Shown: positions 10,980 through 25,180, counted from the stretch's first letter. The stretch is 64,000 nt of DNA from Isoetes taiwanensis (GCA_021234155.1 JAJEKV010000005.1:1933294-1997293); one strand, 5' to 3'. Notes: generated by a model not told the origin, from the letters alone. Numbers and translations: made by a program.

Positions 10980-12160
10980 GTGATCTGCTACCACATTGAG
11001 CTTCCCGCTTGTAGACTATATCAAAGTCATATTCTTGAGGAACTCCATCCATCTCCGCCGCCTCAGATTAAGGTGTGGTTTAGTGAATACATATTGGAGG
11101 CTCGATGGTCGGTATCCAACCGAACTTCCTTCCCAAGAGATAATGCCTCCATATTCTTAATGCCCCTCGACAACCGCAAAGCAACTCCTGATCGTGCGCG
11201 TTGGGTAGCGGTGCCTCTCTCGCTTTCATCTTCCTGAATCATACGCTACCACACGCTCTTCTTGCATAAGCACTGCACCCGTAGCTATCTTACTCGCATC
11301 TGTTGCTACCAGCTTTATCTTTCTCCGGTCCGGGGGGTTAAGACTGGGGTCAACATGTTAAAGCTTCCTTCAACAATTCAAACCCCTTTTGGGCTTTCTT
11401 GTGCCAATGCTCTACCCAATCTTTTCACCTTCTCTCCCCTCGTCAGTCTGCTAATCCGGCTGCTATCTTAGCAAAGTTCTTCACGAACTTCCTCAGAAGT
11501 ACCCTGCTAGGCCGAGGAAACTTCCTGACTTCATGCACATCTTCTGGGCCGCCAATCGAATGACGGCCTCAATCTTGGCGGGTCTCCTTTGAGATGCCTT
11601 CTCGCCGAGATCACATGACCTAGATATTCCCACCTTTTCTCTGCTAGGGCGGCACTGGACAACTTGGCGCATAACCGTGCCTCTTCAACTTCTCTAGCAC
11701 TCTTCTCAAGTTTGTATCGTGCTCTTCAAGGGATCTGCTATACACCAAAATGTCGTCAAAGAAAACAATCACAAAGGTGTCCGTGAACTCCCTGAAGATA
11801 TCGTTCATGAGCCTCATGAACGCTTGGGGGCGTTTGATAAGCCGAAGGCATTCGTGAACTCATAATGCCCATACCGCGTTCTTAAGGCGGTCTTATGGAT
11901 ATCTTCTTCTTTTATCCTCGATCCGGTGATATCCTCACCTTAAGTCGATTTTGGAGAAGCGATCTTTGCACCTTGGAGCTGATCCATCAAGTCGCCTGAT
12001 CTTGGGAGCCAGTATTTGTTCTTAATGGTGTGCTTATTCAACCGCCTATAGTCTATGCACATTCTCAAAGATCCATCCTTCTTCTTGACAAAAGAATGGG
12101 CGCCTCCAAATCGGCGAGACGCTAGGTCTAATGAAACCTAGGTCGAGCAGCGCCTCGCAA
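10980..12160 (-). pseudogene. Ty3/gypsy reverse transcriptase and RNase H, copy A
   Basis: [20 protein letters not shown] lies at about 12040-12105, followed toward lower coordinates by GHYEF-type palm sequence and VIVFFDDILVYSR (about 11735-11775), which carries the two catalytic aspartates. An RNase H-like segment with LLGKEVRLDTDHR-type sequence follows at about 11080-11240. This is the cDNA-synthesising core of pol. Stops and frameshifts are scattered, but the FFDD motif is intact in this copy. Confidence 0.82.
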
Positions 12161-15100
12161 TCGCTTCTTCAGCCCGGCAACTCCCTTTTGTCATTCTATA
12201 TGGAGCCTTACTTGTTGGCTTTGTTCTGGTTCGAAAGTGCTATCTCGCTTTTCGACCCCCTATAAGGAGGGAGCTGCTTGATCTCATCCGAAAGAGATCA
12301 TGGAACTCCGCGGATTAGAGATACTTGCTTGACAACTTGCTAAGCGTTGTCTTCTTTGCTTCCTTCTGATTCCTCGGTCACTAATCTCAAGCTTGAAGAT
12401 GTATGCCACTTGCTCACTCTTGATGCACTTGAACAAAATTGTTTAGAAGACATGCACCGCATGATGGGGAACAACCGTTACTGTTATCTCAATGATCTTG
12501 CCGTCGGTGGAAGGTCACCCTTTCGCTTCATCCGATAATGGCCCCTTGCCGCCCAAGGTATTCCATTCCTATGATCAAGTCATACTTTCCAATGCCCATT
12601 ACCTGCCTCCCCATCTTGATATTAATCCCCCGGCAGCCGATGTCGGTTAATTCTCTTTCCCGCCCGTCGCCTTCTTTACCGCACCACTTGCTAAAACAAC
12701 GGGTCTTGGCTTTGACTTTAGCGGCTTCAACTTCAACATCCCCGAACCGATTCGGGGATGCAAAGTTATGGCTACTTCACGAAGTCTATCAAGACTATGA
12801 ATGACTTAGCTTTAGCCTTCCCTTTACGCGTGGAAATTACCTTATAATCGCTCTTGTTTGCTCTCAGATCTATTGGCAAAGATATGACACTCACCACTGA
12901 ATATAGTCGCTGGCCCCTTTCGTCGTCGTCCGGAGGCCCAATCTCCCAACTCAGCTAGGCCGCGACCATGACGCCCCTGATGGCCCCACCGGAAGGAATC
13001 GGAAGGACCGCCTAATGGGCACAAGCCCAAGGATCAGCATGGAGGAATGGACCCAAATGGCCCCGGAATGGACCCCCCGCCGCCTCGGTTCCTCCCACCA
13101 TTTTACCGGACCTCGACCGGCCTCGCTATTTCCTCGTCAGCTTTGTTTTCTCCCCGGAATTATCATTGCCAGTTCGCTTATTCCGAGGTCCTCGACCCTG
13201 TGCTTTATAGCCTTGATTCTCGCTTCTGGCATCATTCTGGCTTATTGTTTCACGCTTATGATCTCCTCATTCAGCCCCTCGATAGCTTTCATCGATGCTT
13301 TCTCTCCCAACTTCGCACATACGCCCTTAGCCTCCTCATGAATTCTCAGATATTTCGCCAACCGATGTCTTTGTTTAACCTCGTAAAATCAAGCCGTGAT
13401 CATGTCGACTTATGTTCCCTTTGAACGAATGGCGCTTTTGAAGGCTTTTAGCAAACTTTCTAAACTTTTACAAGCATCCTTAAGCCGTGGTGCCTTTGCA
13501 TACCCTTCCACCAACCGAAGCGCCCTTTCGTTGGTCGTTGTACCGCCTTGTCCTTATCCTTCTTCATACTATAAGTATTTCAGATTAGCCATTTCGCTCC
13601 AGCGCCATGCCTCGCTTCCTGCTCGACTGCTTCTCCCCTCGAACTGCTCAGCTCGCCTTCCATACATTGCCCGCTATGGAATTCCACTTTCCCTGGTAGT
13701 CGGAGGTCCCGTATCTTTACCGCCCTTCCGTTCCCCGGCTTCTTCCCTCTCGTTGTTCCTCGAAGCCGCTTCCTCTTTCCTCGAAGCCCAGTCCGAAGTT
13801 CAACTTTGGTCAAGATTCCTGACCGACCTCTCTTTGCTCCCTCTCTTGTCCCTTCCTTCCTCCGAAGCCGGCGTTTTTGCTTAACCGAAAGCATTGCCCA
13901 ATCGAACCTTACTCCTGCTTGCACCTGACAAGACACGTTTTATCCGCTTCCAGATCCCGCCCTTATCCGGGCTATCTCCCCGCCTGGGTCATGGGTTCCT
14001 ATCTTCAAATAGGTTCCTTGCCGGGTGGTTTCATGGGTTTGCTCTTCTATAAGGTCTCTCAGAGTTATCGTTCCCTGCTTTAGCCCTCTAGCCGCATCCA
14101 CAAGTGATTAATGGCTATATGGTTAGTTCCATTTGTTCTCTTGCATTGTTTATGTTTGTTGGTATAATTGTGGGGCAACATACATCAATAAAACATTTAA
14201 AGTGCAAATGTAATTGTATTTATATATCATATAATATTTTAGGTACAAAAGGTCTCCTGGATCAAGAGTCTAACTAGTCTTGAAATCGCCAAAAGAAGGG
14301 GTTGTCTTCAAGAAATCTTTAACTTGGGCCGTCCCTACCGTGGTGACCCAAGTTCCCGATGATGCTTGCCGGGCGAAGCGTCCCTCGATGGCTCTCACCA
14401 GTCTTCTACCCCTCAGGGTCGGATGTAAGGGCCCAGCCACCGCTAATCTCCCCGACGTCGGGGGGGATGGGCGAAGTCAAAGAGGTCAAGTGCCATTTGC
14501 CCTTGACTAAAACGGCTTATAGTCGACATTTGCTGCTATTCGAGCATACTGCCGAAGCCTGAGAGTGCAATCAGCATAAACACTCCTTCTTCGCCTCACG
14601 GGACTGAACTGCCGGTGGATTACCGCTATTCTCCCATCCATCAGCAGTGGTAAAATAGTACCTAAGCGACCACGTTGTGTGTGTCACCGGTTTCTCCCCG
14701 CTTGTTTACCTCCACTACGGGCCAGTAAATTCGTCGACCTCTAATTCTCCTACTGTAGCTCCCTCAGAGTCTTCAATTGTGCGGCCGAGCCTCCTAAGGT
14801 CGACATTCCTTCTCCCTTTTAGCAAGGGTGATGGCTTGGGGACCCGGCATTGGGATACTTCGTGGGTCTTCCACGGATCCCCATCTGCTCTTGAGGGCCG
14901 GAACTCCTCCCTCTGTTGGCGGCCCCAGCCGGCCCATCAATTACCGGGATGCTTTCTTGAGGCCTGGATGTTGGGAGGTCGCCTCCCCGTAGGTGCTCTG
15001 ACTCCCTCACTTGAGCGGGAGCCTCGATGCTCCCCATCATGGAAGCCTGCCCTCGTGCCTCGCCGCACTGTGGAGTAGTTCGGGTCCAACTCCTCGAGCT

Positions 15101-15860
15101 CCCTCTCCCTACATTCGAGTGTCTCCGATGTCGCCGAGGAGTAGATACTCCTTCTCCGCCGATGATAGGGGCTAGGCTTGTGATGCTTCAGCCTGCGGGA
15201 GCAACTCTCATGCCCGCTCGGGCCAAGTTGATCAGCTCCTTTCTCTTCGGGCTGCTTCTTCGTCCGAAGCCGAAGCCCGTGGTCCATCCGTCAGTCCGGA
15301 ATTTTCTTTCGCTTCTCTTTGCTTCCCGTTCTGTTGATACCGGCAGCAGCATTTGCCCTTCCTTCGCCGGGCAGGGGTCTACTCCATCTGAGGGATAGAG
15401 GTTGCCCCATCTAAGTTCTCTACACGCAGGATAAGAAGATGGCTAGGGCGGCGGTGTACCGAAGTATCACTTGGTCCTCGATGGTCAGTCGGGACCATGT
15501 AATCCCGCAGCCTCTCGCCTTTATTAGTCAAGTACTTTGGCGATGTTGGGGACTCGCCCAAGGTCGCCTGGCGGGACGGTGAGGGAACTAAGTATCCTAT
15601 GCAAGGGGGACTTGGACAAGGGAGGGTCCTACCCTAACCGGAATTTCGCTAGCACCCCTATAATGCCGGGTTGCCGCTCGTACATGCTTGGATGTCAATT
15701 TCTTTCACAAAGACTTGAAGATGTCATTGACATCTCACGCCTGGATGCATGGCACTTATTGTTGTACCATCGTCCGGAAATCAGCAAAGGGCCATTGATC
15801 TGAGGAAGGGAGTATCAAGCGGATCCGATGCGCCTCGAGCCTGAAAGAATCGCCTAAGCA
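12161..15860 (-). pseudogene. Gag and protease region, copy A
   Basis: A YDLIIGMEYLG-type protease segment, collinear with copy B, lies at about 12560-12620. Upstream (toward 15860) are Arg/Lys- and Glu-rich gag-like frames. The zinc-knuckle region visible in copy B at about 22140-22250 has no clean counterpart: 12920-13100 is scrambled. The plus-strand frames at 13015-13424 and 13396-13884 are shadows. Confidence 0.6.
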
Positions 15861-16470
15861 AAGGGGAGCAAATTTGGGGGAGGTGCCAATTGAGAAATGG
15901 GGAACTTATTTATAGAAAGGAAAACCCTAATTTTGGGATAACCTAGATTTCTTTGATATTAGGTAGTCCATCTATTAAGGGATACAATTGCAAGTTTGAA
16001 GACTATTTCTAGAGTTTGGGCATGCTAGGAGATAACCAACCTATTGTGTAATTTGGGGATCATTTGGTGATGACGGCACGGTTCATATCAAGCGTCGTTC
16101 TATTTCTAAAATGTAGAAATCAGCCCCGGCTGACGCAGAGACATGGGTCCTAATTGGGCTAGGATTACTCAATTTAGGTGATCTAAGGCTGTAATTCTAC
16201 TCAATCTCATCGAAAGTTAGCGCACTGACCCTTACTTGGCTCCATTTGGAGCTGTTTCAAGCATTTAGCATGGTTCACACGCTGTTTCACCATTTCTAAA
16301 ATGTAGAAATCATTCCTCGGGCGCGACGCAGAGACATCGCCTCAATTTTGCTCCAAAACCCAATTTAATTAAACGAAGGCTAGGGCTCCATATCTTGACC
16401 TATCTAAACCGTTTGACATTCTTATTTTACGAAAAATTTTCTCATATTAACAAATTTTACGCCATTTACA
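15861..16470. other. Internal non-coding region, copy A
   Basis: Collinear with 25180-25793 of copy B, including two degenerate copies of the palindromic module (about 16079-16146 and 16272-16336). It ends at the deletion junction with the middle LTR. Confidence 0.75.
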
Positions 16471-17710
16471 GGCGGGGTAGGGAGGGTTTCTCTCCACCGG
16501 ATGGTCGATGCCATAGCGGTGATTCATGAAGGGACCTGCTTGTCCGGGTACTTTCGACTTTAACCCACTTGAAGGGAACTACCACCACGGTGACCCGGTC
16601 AGGCCACGTACCGGCACAACCCTTTGCACACGGGACCGTTTGAAACCCACGGTGTGCCAGGTAAGCGAACCGCGGCCTATCCCCAGCGGTGTCGAGACTC
16701 ATACTTTCGGGAGGTGCCGCGGTCCACGAGTATTAGCGCTAGTCTGCCCGATTATCTCGGGTAGACTTTACATCAGAGAGCAGCGCTATGGACAACCACC
16801 CTTATCAACCCCGGTCGACCCCTAAAGAACACAGCCACGAGGCCGGGCTGGCCCAATACGCGGGCCGCAGCCTCACAGGTGTGCTAGAGGAGGCTACTCT
16901 AGGGCATCAGCTTCTAGAAGCTGGAGTCTCCTACCCCCTTCCCAATACAAAGAGGTTCCGCGAGAGATACATCATCCATGTACATCCACCGAGAAGAACT
17001 AAAGAACAAGATCCTAATCTATATCATAGAGTTAGGTTCTTTAGTTAGAATCTCTTTATCTAGAGTTCCTGGGGGCTGCTATGGGCACTTAATAGATACA
17101 AACCCTCTTTGATTCAATGACTAAAGCGAGGGTTTAGACTATCTAGTGTAAAATACGATCATGAGACTCCTCGACTGAGCTCGACCATCCTGGCAGGCAG
17201 CTCGAGATCTAGAAGCCCAGGTTGCAATTCTCCCGGTCGAGGTCACGGGATCACCGGTTTTGCCCAGTACATTGAAGCGGTAAAGCGAGTTCTGAAACCC
17301 TAAAATCGAAAAGTAGGTTAGTTAGGTTTCCTACCACATATAGACAGGGGGGGGTGGCTAGGGTTTCCAATTATCCCCTTTACATGTGGGATAGTGGTAA
17401 TGGGTACCTTTGGGGCTAGGTGGCCAAATGTGCCCACATGGAAATGTGTGCACATTAATGAATAATGTGCATTGGAAAATGTGCACTATATAAGGGTATG
17501 GCCCACTTGGCATCAAGTGAAACACATATGGAAATGTGTGCCCATGTGTACATTGGAAAATGTGCACACATTAATATATGCACATTCTTAGCAAGTTGCC
17601 CCTAGAGTACCCACTTGGCTATCGTTGAGTACCCGTCAATGGGGTGGCGTGTCACGTGGCGTGGCGATACAATATAGATCACGGGGGGAGTATCGCATCT
17701 TTGAGCGTCA
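16471..17710 (-). repeat. Middle LTR, truncated
   Basis: It aligns with the left LTR from about 7303 to 8533; the first roughly 520 bp (plus-strand left side, that is the R/U5 end) are missing. At 16470/16471 internal sequence equivalent to 25793 is joined to LTR sequence equivalent to about 28227, so about 2.4 kb covering the leader, the primer site and the LTR end has been deleted. Confidence 0.82.
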
Positions 17711-17721
17711 TTCTCCCCACG
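17711..17721 (-). promoter_or_regulatory. Polypurine tract, copy B
   Basis: The minus strand reads GTGGGGAGAA next to the middle LTR, matching copy A. Confidence 0.7.
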
Positions 17722-18599
17722 CAGAAATGATCTTTGTCGCGTAAATTGGTTCCTCTCCCCACCTTGGAATCTTCTAGCACGCGAAGAAATCAACTTTGAT
17801 GCATATGATGCCTCTCCTATAATACTTACACATTTTATTACAATTACCTCAAGGTAATATTTTATGACATTATTACATCATTTATATTACTGAAATACTT
17901 ATCAATTCGATATTACTAGACAATTTACTCCAAACTTCACATAACACCTTCGATTAAGTTTTATCAAAATTTAAAATTAGTTGAGGCACTCTTCATTCCT
18001 TGCAACACATTCCAACAAAATTTGTGTTGCAAGTCTTAACCCGTGCTTCGACCTCCTTGCCCTCGGAGCTCTCTGGCTATTTGAGTCGACACACTACGTT
18101 AGTACCATTTAATTATTAATTAAATTTTTGGTTTATATGGTGACCACCCACCTATCTACATGGATGCATGGCTAATCTCGAGGCGTAGGAAGAGGGTAAA
18201 GATCTTCTTCCATTATGGCCCTGTGAGGAGGCCAGTAGCCTACATGCCTATATGCAGCTCATGCCTACACCTCTAGTTGCCCAGCGTGGAGGATATCCTT
18301 CTCGCGTGGGGCGAAAGTAGATTCCTCCTATCAAAGCATATATGGGGCTAAAGGGGTGCTTTTCCTATGGATACATTCCTCAATGACCTCCTTTCTCTAA
18401 ATTAGATACTGCCCAGTAGGAGCGTAGACTTTCTAATCTACCTTCCACTCCGTCCCAGAGTAGCGGTCATACCTACATTGACATTACACCCGCCCCTAGA
18501 GATCACCGTGAGTGGTCCCGTCGCCGGTGACAGCGCATGCGACCCTTACCAAAGCGTAGGTGGCATGCGTGGAGATTAATCTTAACTATACAAAATTAA

Positions 18600-20030
18600 C
18601 CTACACAAATCGACATGCACGGCGCGATTTCTTCGGAGATGACCTTCTTGATCCCATTGCTCCATAAAGCGTAGGTCTTGCTTTACTAAATCTTTCTTAA
18701 GTACCCATGTCGCGTCTTCCTCTTGGTAAGTGTTTCCACTTGACCAAATCTTTGGAGGAATTACGATCTCCTGCGTTTTCTTGGAAAGCTTTATCGAAAT
18801 CAGTTAACTATTTCCGGTTGTTCCTCGAATCATTTCCAACAGTTGGCCGAATCAAGACCGTGCGGATTTGGGGGTATGCCTCTTCAGCAAACTCCGTGGA
18901 AGACCTTATGAATCTTTAGGTGTCTTTGGCAAGTCTAGCTTGTAGGCTTGATTGCCTAGTTTCTCGACTATTCACGAAAGGTCCATTACCTTGGAGCAAG
19001 CTTCTTGCAATTGCCGATCCTGAGCTTCGCTGCTTCACCTTAATCTTGAGCCAAACATCATCTCCAACCCGAACTCTCTTCTTGTTCGATGCTTGTCAGC
19101 GATGCTCTTTTGGCGACTTCTTGCTGCTAGCAAATAGCCCCCACGAACTTCCTCTACAAGCTGCTGCATATCGGCCAACATCTGGCTGCTTGAAACTTCC
19201 ACTTTTGACCGCGGGGTTGTGCCAAGTGTGCGGGTTAAACGCGATAGCCGTAATTGATCATAAGCGGCGACATTTGGGATGATTCACTGCTTGGTGCTAT
19301 TGTGTATGCAAACTCCACCAAGTGAATAAATTCTTCCCACATACCTTGCTTATTCGGACATAGTTTAGTATGTCCTCTAAAATCTGTTGGTCAAAAGGAA
19401 ATGCGGCCATCCGTCGAGGATGATATCGCGTGCTCATGGATAGCCGTGCGGATCGTCGCCAAAGAGGTCTTGCCAAAAGGCACTCATGAACCCGGATCCA
19501 CAACCGGAGATGATCTCCCTTGGCATGCCATGAAGCACGAAAATCTCTTTGGTGAAAAGCTTTCTTGTATCCATGGCTGTATCACGTGGTTACGCAAGGC
19601 ACAAAATGTGCCATCTTCGACAACTTATGCGACCACTACCATTAAGGCATCCTTGCCTCTCCAGCGTCTTAGGAGTCTGTGATGAAATCCATGCTGATTA
19701 CCTCCCACTTAGCGTTTGGCACGCTAATGGCTCTAATGCCCACAGGAATTGAAGCTGCTCGCCTTAAATCTGTGGCATAGGCGACATTCCTTGATGTAGC
19801 GAGCTATTTGCTTCTTCATTCCTGGCCAATAATAGCTGCTGCGCGCTTTGAAATATGTTTTCATGAATCCCGCGCTGGCCGGCTATTGAGGCTGTTGTCG
19901 CGTGTCATGGAGGATCAACTTCCTTACACACATGATTGATTCACAGCAAACTTGTTCTTATGGTATAACGGGTTGCCTTCCTTCTTATAATGCTTGAAGG
20001 CCTCCGCTCTTTATCTGTTCTAGCCTCCTT
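18600..20030 (-). pseudogene. Ty3/gypsy integrase and chromodomain, copy B
   Basis: The counterpart of 9380-10780. KWEVISMDFIT (about 19690-19715) carries the first catalytic Asp, the segment corresponding to FIHLVEFAY lies at about 19320-19345, and LVKWKHLP of the chromodomain at about 18740-18760. It is more disrupted than copy A, with indels clustered where copy A has CG dinucleotides. Confidence 0.78.
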
Positions 20031-20099
20031 AGAAAGGCTTGCCCATACTTCCTTGAAATCCACGTCCGTTGGCAGGACTCTTCAATCCCTCTTACCAAA

Positions 20100-21270
20100 G
20101 TTCTTTGGAGGCGTCGAAATTGCATTGCAATGCACTCTAGTTGTCGGGGATGCCTTGAAAGCGCATCTGCTACCACATTGAGCTTCCCGGCTTGTAGACT
20201 ATATCAAAGTCATATTCTTGAGGAACTCCATCCATCTCCGCTGCCTCAGTTAAGGTGTGGTTGCGTGAATACATATTGGAGGCTCGATGATGGGGGTATC
20301 AATTGGAACTTCCTTCCCAAGAGATAATGCCTCCATATTCTTAATGCCGACAGCGCAAGCAACTCTTGATCGTGCGTTGGGTGCGCGTCTCGGCGTCGTT
20401 CATCTTCACACGGAATCATATGCTACCACCGCTCTTCTTGCATAAGCCGCCACAGTAGCTATCTTACTGCGCTCTGTTGCTACCAGCTTATCTTTCTCCG
20501 GGGTCCGTGAGGTTAAGGCGGGGCTGTTGTTAAAGCTTCCTTCAACAATTCAAACCCCTTTTTGGGCTTTCTTGTGCCAATGCTCTGCCCAATCTTTCAC
20601 CTTCTACGCCCTCGTCGAGTCGTTAGCAGGGCTGCTATCTTAAAAAAGTTCTTCCACGAACTTCACGTAGTACCACTAGGTAGAGGAAACCGACTTCATG
20701 CACATTCTTGGTGCCCGACCCTTGAATAGCGGCCTCAATCTTGGCGAGGTCGTTGAGATGCCTCTGCGAGATCACATGACCTAGATACTCCACCTTTTAC
20801 GTTGCGAAGTGGCGCCGACAACTTGGCGTTTGCTTGGTGCCTCTTCAACTTCTCTAGCACTCTTCTCAAGTGTTATGCGTGCTCTTCAAGGGATCTGCTA
20901 TACACCAAAATGTGGGTCAAAGAAACAATCACAAAGGTGTCCGGAACTCCACGAAGATATGGTTCATGAGCCTCATGAGCGTTGCGAGCATTTGATAAGC
21001 GAAAGGCATTCTTTGTGAACTCATAATGCCCATCTGCGTTCTGAGGCGGTCTTATGGATATCTTCTTCCTTTATCCTGATCGGTGATATCCTGACCTTAA
21101 GTCGATTTTGGAAGATCTTTTGCACCTTGGAGCTGATCCATCAAGTCGTCCCCGATCTTGGGGCGTACTTGTTCTTAATGGTGTGCTTATTCAACTGTCT
21201 ATAGTCTATGCATTCTCAAAGATCCATCCTTCTTCTTGACAAAAGAATGGAAGCTCCAAGCGGCGGGACA
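20100..21270 (-). pseudogene. Ty3/gypsy reverse transcriptase and RNase H, copy B
   Basis: The FVKKKDGSL segment lies at about 21225-21250. The catalytic FFDD is changed: where copy A has GTCGTC (plus strand) this copy has GTGGGTC at about 20912, which replaces the second Asp and shifts the frame. Otherwise it is collinear with copy A. Confidence 0.78.
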
Positions 21271-24200
21271 GCTAGGTCTAATGAAACCTAGGTCGGCGAC
21301 TCCTCCTGCGCTTCTTCGACTCAGGCAACTCACTGTGTTGTCATTCTATATGGAGCCTTACTTGTTGGCTTTGTTCTGGTTGAGTGCTATCTGCTTTTCG
21401 ACTCCCCTATAAGGAGGGAGCTGCTTGATCTCATCGGAAAGAGATCATGGAACTTCAGGGTGATTAGGCGAGATACTTGCCCGACAACTTGCTAAAAGGC
21501 AGCGTTGTCTTCTTTGCTTCCTTCCGATTCCGGCTCACTAATCTCAAGCTTGAAGATGTATGCCACTTGCTCACTCTTGATGCACTTGAACGGTAGTTTA
21601 GAAGACATGCCTTTGCATGATGGGAACAACCGTTTGTTATCTCAATGATCTTGCCGTCGGGCGTTGGGAAGGTCACCTTCCGCTTTCCCGCGGTCGATAA
21701 TGGCCCTGCTGCCAAGGTATTCCATTCCTATGATCAAGTCATACTTTCCAATGCCCATTACCTCTGCTCCCATCTGGATATTAATCCACGGCAAATTCGA
21801 TGTCGAAGTTAATTCTCTTTCGCCCGTCGCCTTCTTGCACCACTTGCTAAAACAACGGGTCTTGGCTTTGACTTTAGCGGCTTCAACTTCAACATCCCGA
21901 ACCGTGCAGGGGATGCAAAGTTATGGCTACTTCACGAGTCTATCAAGACTATGAATGACTTAGCTTTAGCCTTCCCTCTTGTGGAAATTACCTTATCTTT
22001 GGCTCTCTGCTTGCTCTGCGTATCTATTACTGGCAAAGATATGACACTCACCCTGAATATAGTGGCGGGCCTCTTGGCCGGTCGTCGTCGTCAAGCGAGG
22101 GGCTTCCCAATCTCCCAACTCCGCTAGAGCTGCACTCATGGCCGTAGGGGCAGTTCTTTGTCCTATGGCGGTGGAAGCACACGAAGCCGCAATGCTTTTC
22201 TATGCACTCCTGCCTCTCTTTCCTTGGGCATTGCTTGCAAAAGGATTACCTTTGCTTTGGAGTAGTTTGACCTCTCCACCTTGTCCTTGAAGGACACACC
22301 CTTCTTCTCCCTGCTGCTTCCCTGGTTCCCACCATATTGTGTTCTAGGCGGACACAATTTGGCTGCCACTGGGGCTATAGCTTCATCGCCTTGCCTTTCT
22401 CACGGAATTCTTTCTTTGCTTGTGCCCACGCTATTACGGGGTCGACCCTTGCAAGCTTATAGCCTTGGATTACGCCCGATCTGTCCTAGGGTTTATTGCT
22501 CTCACAAACTTGCGGATCTCCTCATTCAGCCCCTCGATATAGCTTTCTCTTTGCATGCTTCTCTCCCCAACCCGGCACATCTGACCTTAGCCTCATGAAT
22601 TCCTCTCGTATATTTTCTGGGCGATTTGTTGCCTTCTTTTAACACAATAAGCTGCTTGCATCATCTTTGGACTTATGTTCCCTTGGAGCGTAATGGCGCT
22701 TGAAGGCTTTAGCAAACTTTCTAACTTACAAGCATCCACCTTAAGCCGGTGTGCCTTTGCATACCCCTTCCACCAAATCCGGCGGCTCCTTTCAGGTTGG
22801 CTGTTGCAACTCGCCCTTGTCCTTATCCTTCATACCATAAGCATTTCCGTACTTTCGCTCATTTAGTCCCGGACCATGCCTCTGCTTCCAAGCGACGACT
22901 GTTCTCCCACGAGCTGTTCGATTCGGGCCTTCCATACATTGCCCGGTCGCGGAATCTACCTTCTTCTACGGTGGTCGGAGGCCACAGTATCTCTTTGTAG
23001 ATCCCTCTGGGGTGTTCCTCGCCTTCCCTCTGTTGGTTCTTGAGCACGCTCTTCCTCTTCCCTCGAGTCGGTCGAGTCGAACTTGAGTCGGAAGATTCGG
23101 TTGGGGGGATCTCCTTCTCTTGCTCCTCTTCTTGTCCCTTCCTTCCCTCAGGAGCTGATGCTTGCGGCAAGCCCGAGCATTGCCCACCCAAACCTACTCA
23201 CCACTTGCGGACGGTAATGCCTTTATCTGCTCCAGATCCGTCCTCATCTGGGCTATCTCACTTTCTGGGGTCATGGGTTCCCTATCTTCAAATAGGTTCC
23301 TTGCGGGGGTGGTCTAAGGCGGGGTTTGCTCTTCTATAAAAGGTCTCATGGTTAGTCGTTCCCCTGGCAGCTTAGCCCTCTAAATTTGCATCCACAAGTG
23401 ATTAATGGCTATATGGTTAGTTCCATTTGTTCTCTTGCATTGTTTATGTTTGTTGGTATAATTGTGGGGCAACATACATCAATAAAACATTTAAAGTGCA
23501 AGAAATTGTATTTATATATCATATAATATTTTAGGTACAAAAAGGTCTCAGGGATCAAGAGTCTAACTAGTCTTGAAATGGCCAGGTAAGGCGGGTTGTC
23601 TTCAAGAAACTTCTTAACTTGGGCCGTCCCTAAAGTGACCCAAGTTCGATGATGCTTGCCGAGCCTCCACGGATGGCTCTCACCAGGTCTTCTACCTGCG
23701 GTTGGATGTAAGGGCGCGATCCTTTATAATCTCCCACGGCGTCGGTGGGGGATGGCGAAATCAAAGAGGTCAAGTGCCATTGCCCTCTTGACTAAGACGG
23801 CATAGTCGACATTCTTTGCTATTCGAGCATGCTGCCGAAAGCACGAGTGCAATCGGCATAAACACTCCTTCTTAAACCCTCTGGGACTGAACTTGCGGTG
23901 GATTACCGCTATTCTCCCATCCATCGCGATGGTAAGTAGTACCTAACCGACTGTCGTTGTGTGTCGCGAAGTTTCTCAGCTTGTTTGGCCTCCGGCTACG
24001 TAGGCCGCCAACACTTTCGTCGACCTCTACTTGATTGAGCTCCACATGGTCTTCAATTTGTGCGGTCGAGCCTCCTGAGGTGATTCCTTCTCCTTTTGGC
24101 AAGGGTGATATTGGGGACCCGGCATTAGGATACTGATGGTCTTCCCACGGATCCCCATCTGCTCTTGGAGGCGAGGAACTCCTCCCTCTGTTGGCGGCTC

Positions 24201-25180
24201 CGGCTCGTCCATCAATTGCACGATCTTTGCTATAAGCACAGATGTGGGAAGTGCGTCTCCCACATTGGCCAGGTGTCAAGACTCCCTCACTTGGGCGGAA
24301 GTCTGATGCTCCCGGACGATGAAGTCGTCCAGGTCTCCCCTTGTGACTGGTGGAGTAGTTAAGTCAATCTGAGCTCCCTCTCCCTACATTCGGGGAGGTT
24401 AGGATGTCGTGAGGAGTAGATACTCCTCTCATTTGATGATGATAGGGGCTAGGCTTGTGATGCCTAGCCCAAGTGGTAAACTCGATGCCTGGCTGGCCTG
24501 CTTTCGAAGTTGATCAACTCCTTCTCTCCTTGGCCTTGGATTTCTTAAAATTAGAGTCGAGCTCCGTGTATCCTTCCGTCGTCAGACTCTTCTTATCGTC
24601 TTCTCTTGCTTCACATTCTTGTTGATCTCTTTAGCGGCTTGTATTTGCCCTTCCTTCTGCTCAGCTATGGGGTCTACCTCCGCCGGGAGGGATAGATGTT
24701 GCCCCCATCGGGTTCTGTGATTGGGATAAGAAGATGGCTAGAGGCGGATTGTCTGAAAAGTACTTGGTCTGTTGGTTTTGTCGGGGACCATGTAATCCCG
24801 AGTAACCTCTCATGTATTGGTCAAGTACTTGGCGATGTTGGGGACATCGCCAAAAGGTTTTGAAGGGACGGGCGGAAGCGAAGTATCCTATGCAAGGGGG
24901 ACTTGGACAAGGGAGGGTCCTACCCTAGCACAGAAATTCAAGCTAGCACACTTAGCCTATATCTTTGGGGTTGCGTTCGGCGTAACTTGGATGTCAATTT
25001 CTTTCACAAAGACTTGGAAGATGTCATTGACATACGCCTCCTCGATGCATGGGCATTGTACCGTACCATCGTCCGAAATCGCCGGTGGCCATTGATCTAG
25101 CAAGGAAGGGGTATCAAGCGGATGCGAGCGCCTCGAGGGTTGAAAAGATCGCCCTAAGCGGTGGGGGAGCAAATTTGCGG
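21271..25180 (-). pseudogene. Gag and protease region, copy B
   Basis: The protease-like YDLIIGMEYLG segment is at about 21715-21755. A gag zinc-knuckle trace, HCGFVCFHRHRTKNCP, lies at about 22150-22200, preceded by the basic frame at 22163-22369. Further gag-like frames lie at 22859-23191 and 23872-24279. Gag would form the particle and the zinc knuckle would bind the RNA. No single frame spans the region. Confidence 0.65.

Noticed and set aside
13015-13936. Plus-strand proteins of 108-162 codons
   Set aside because: They are frame shadows of the minus-strand gag region, low in complexity and not shared as open frames by the second copy.
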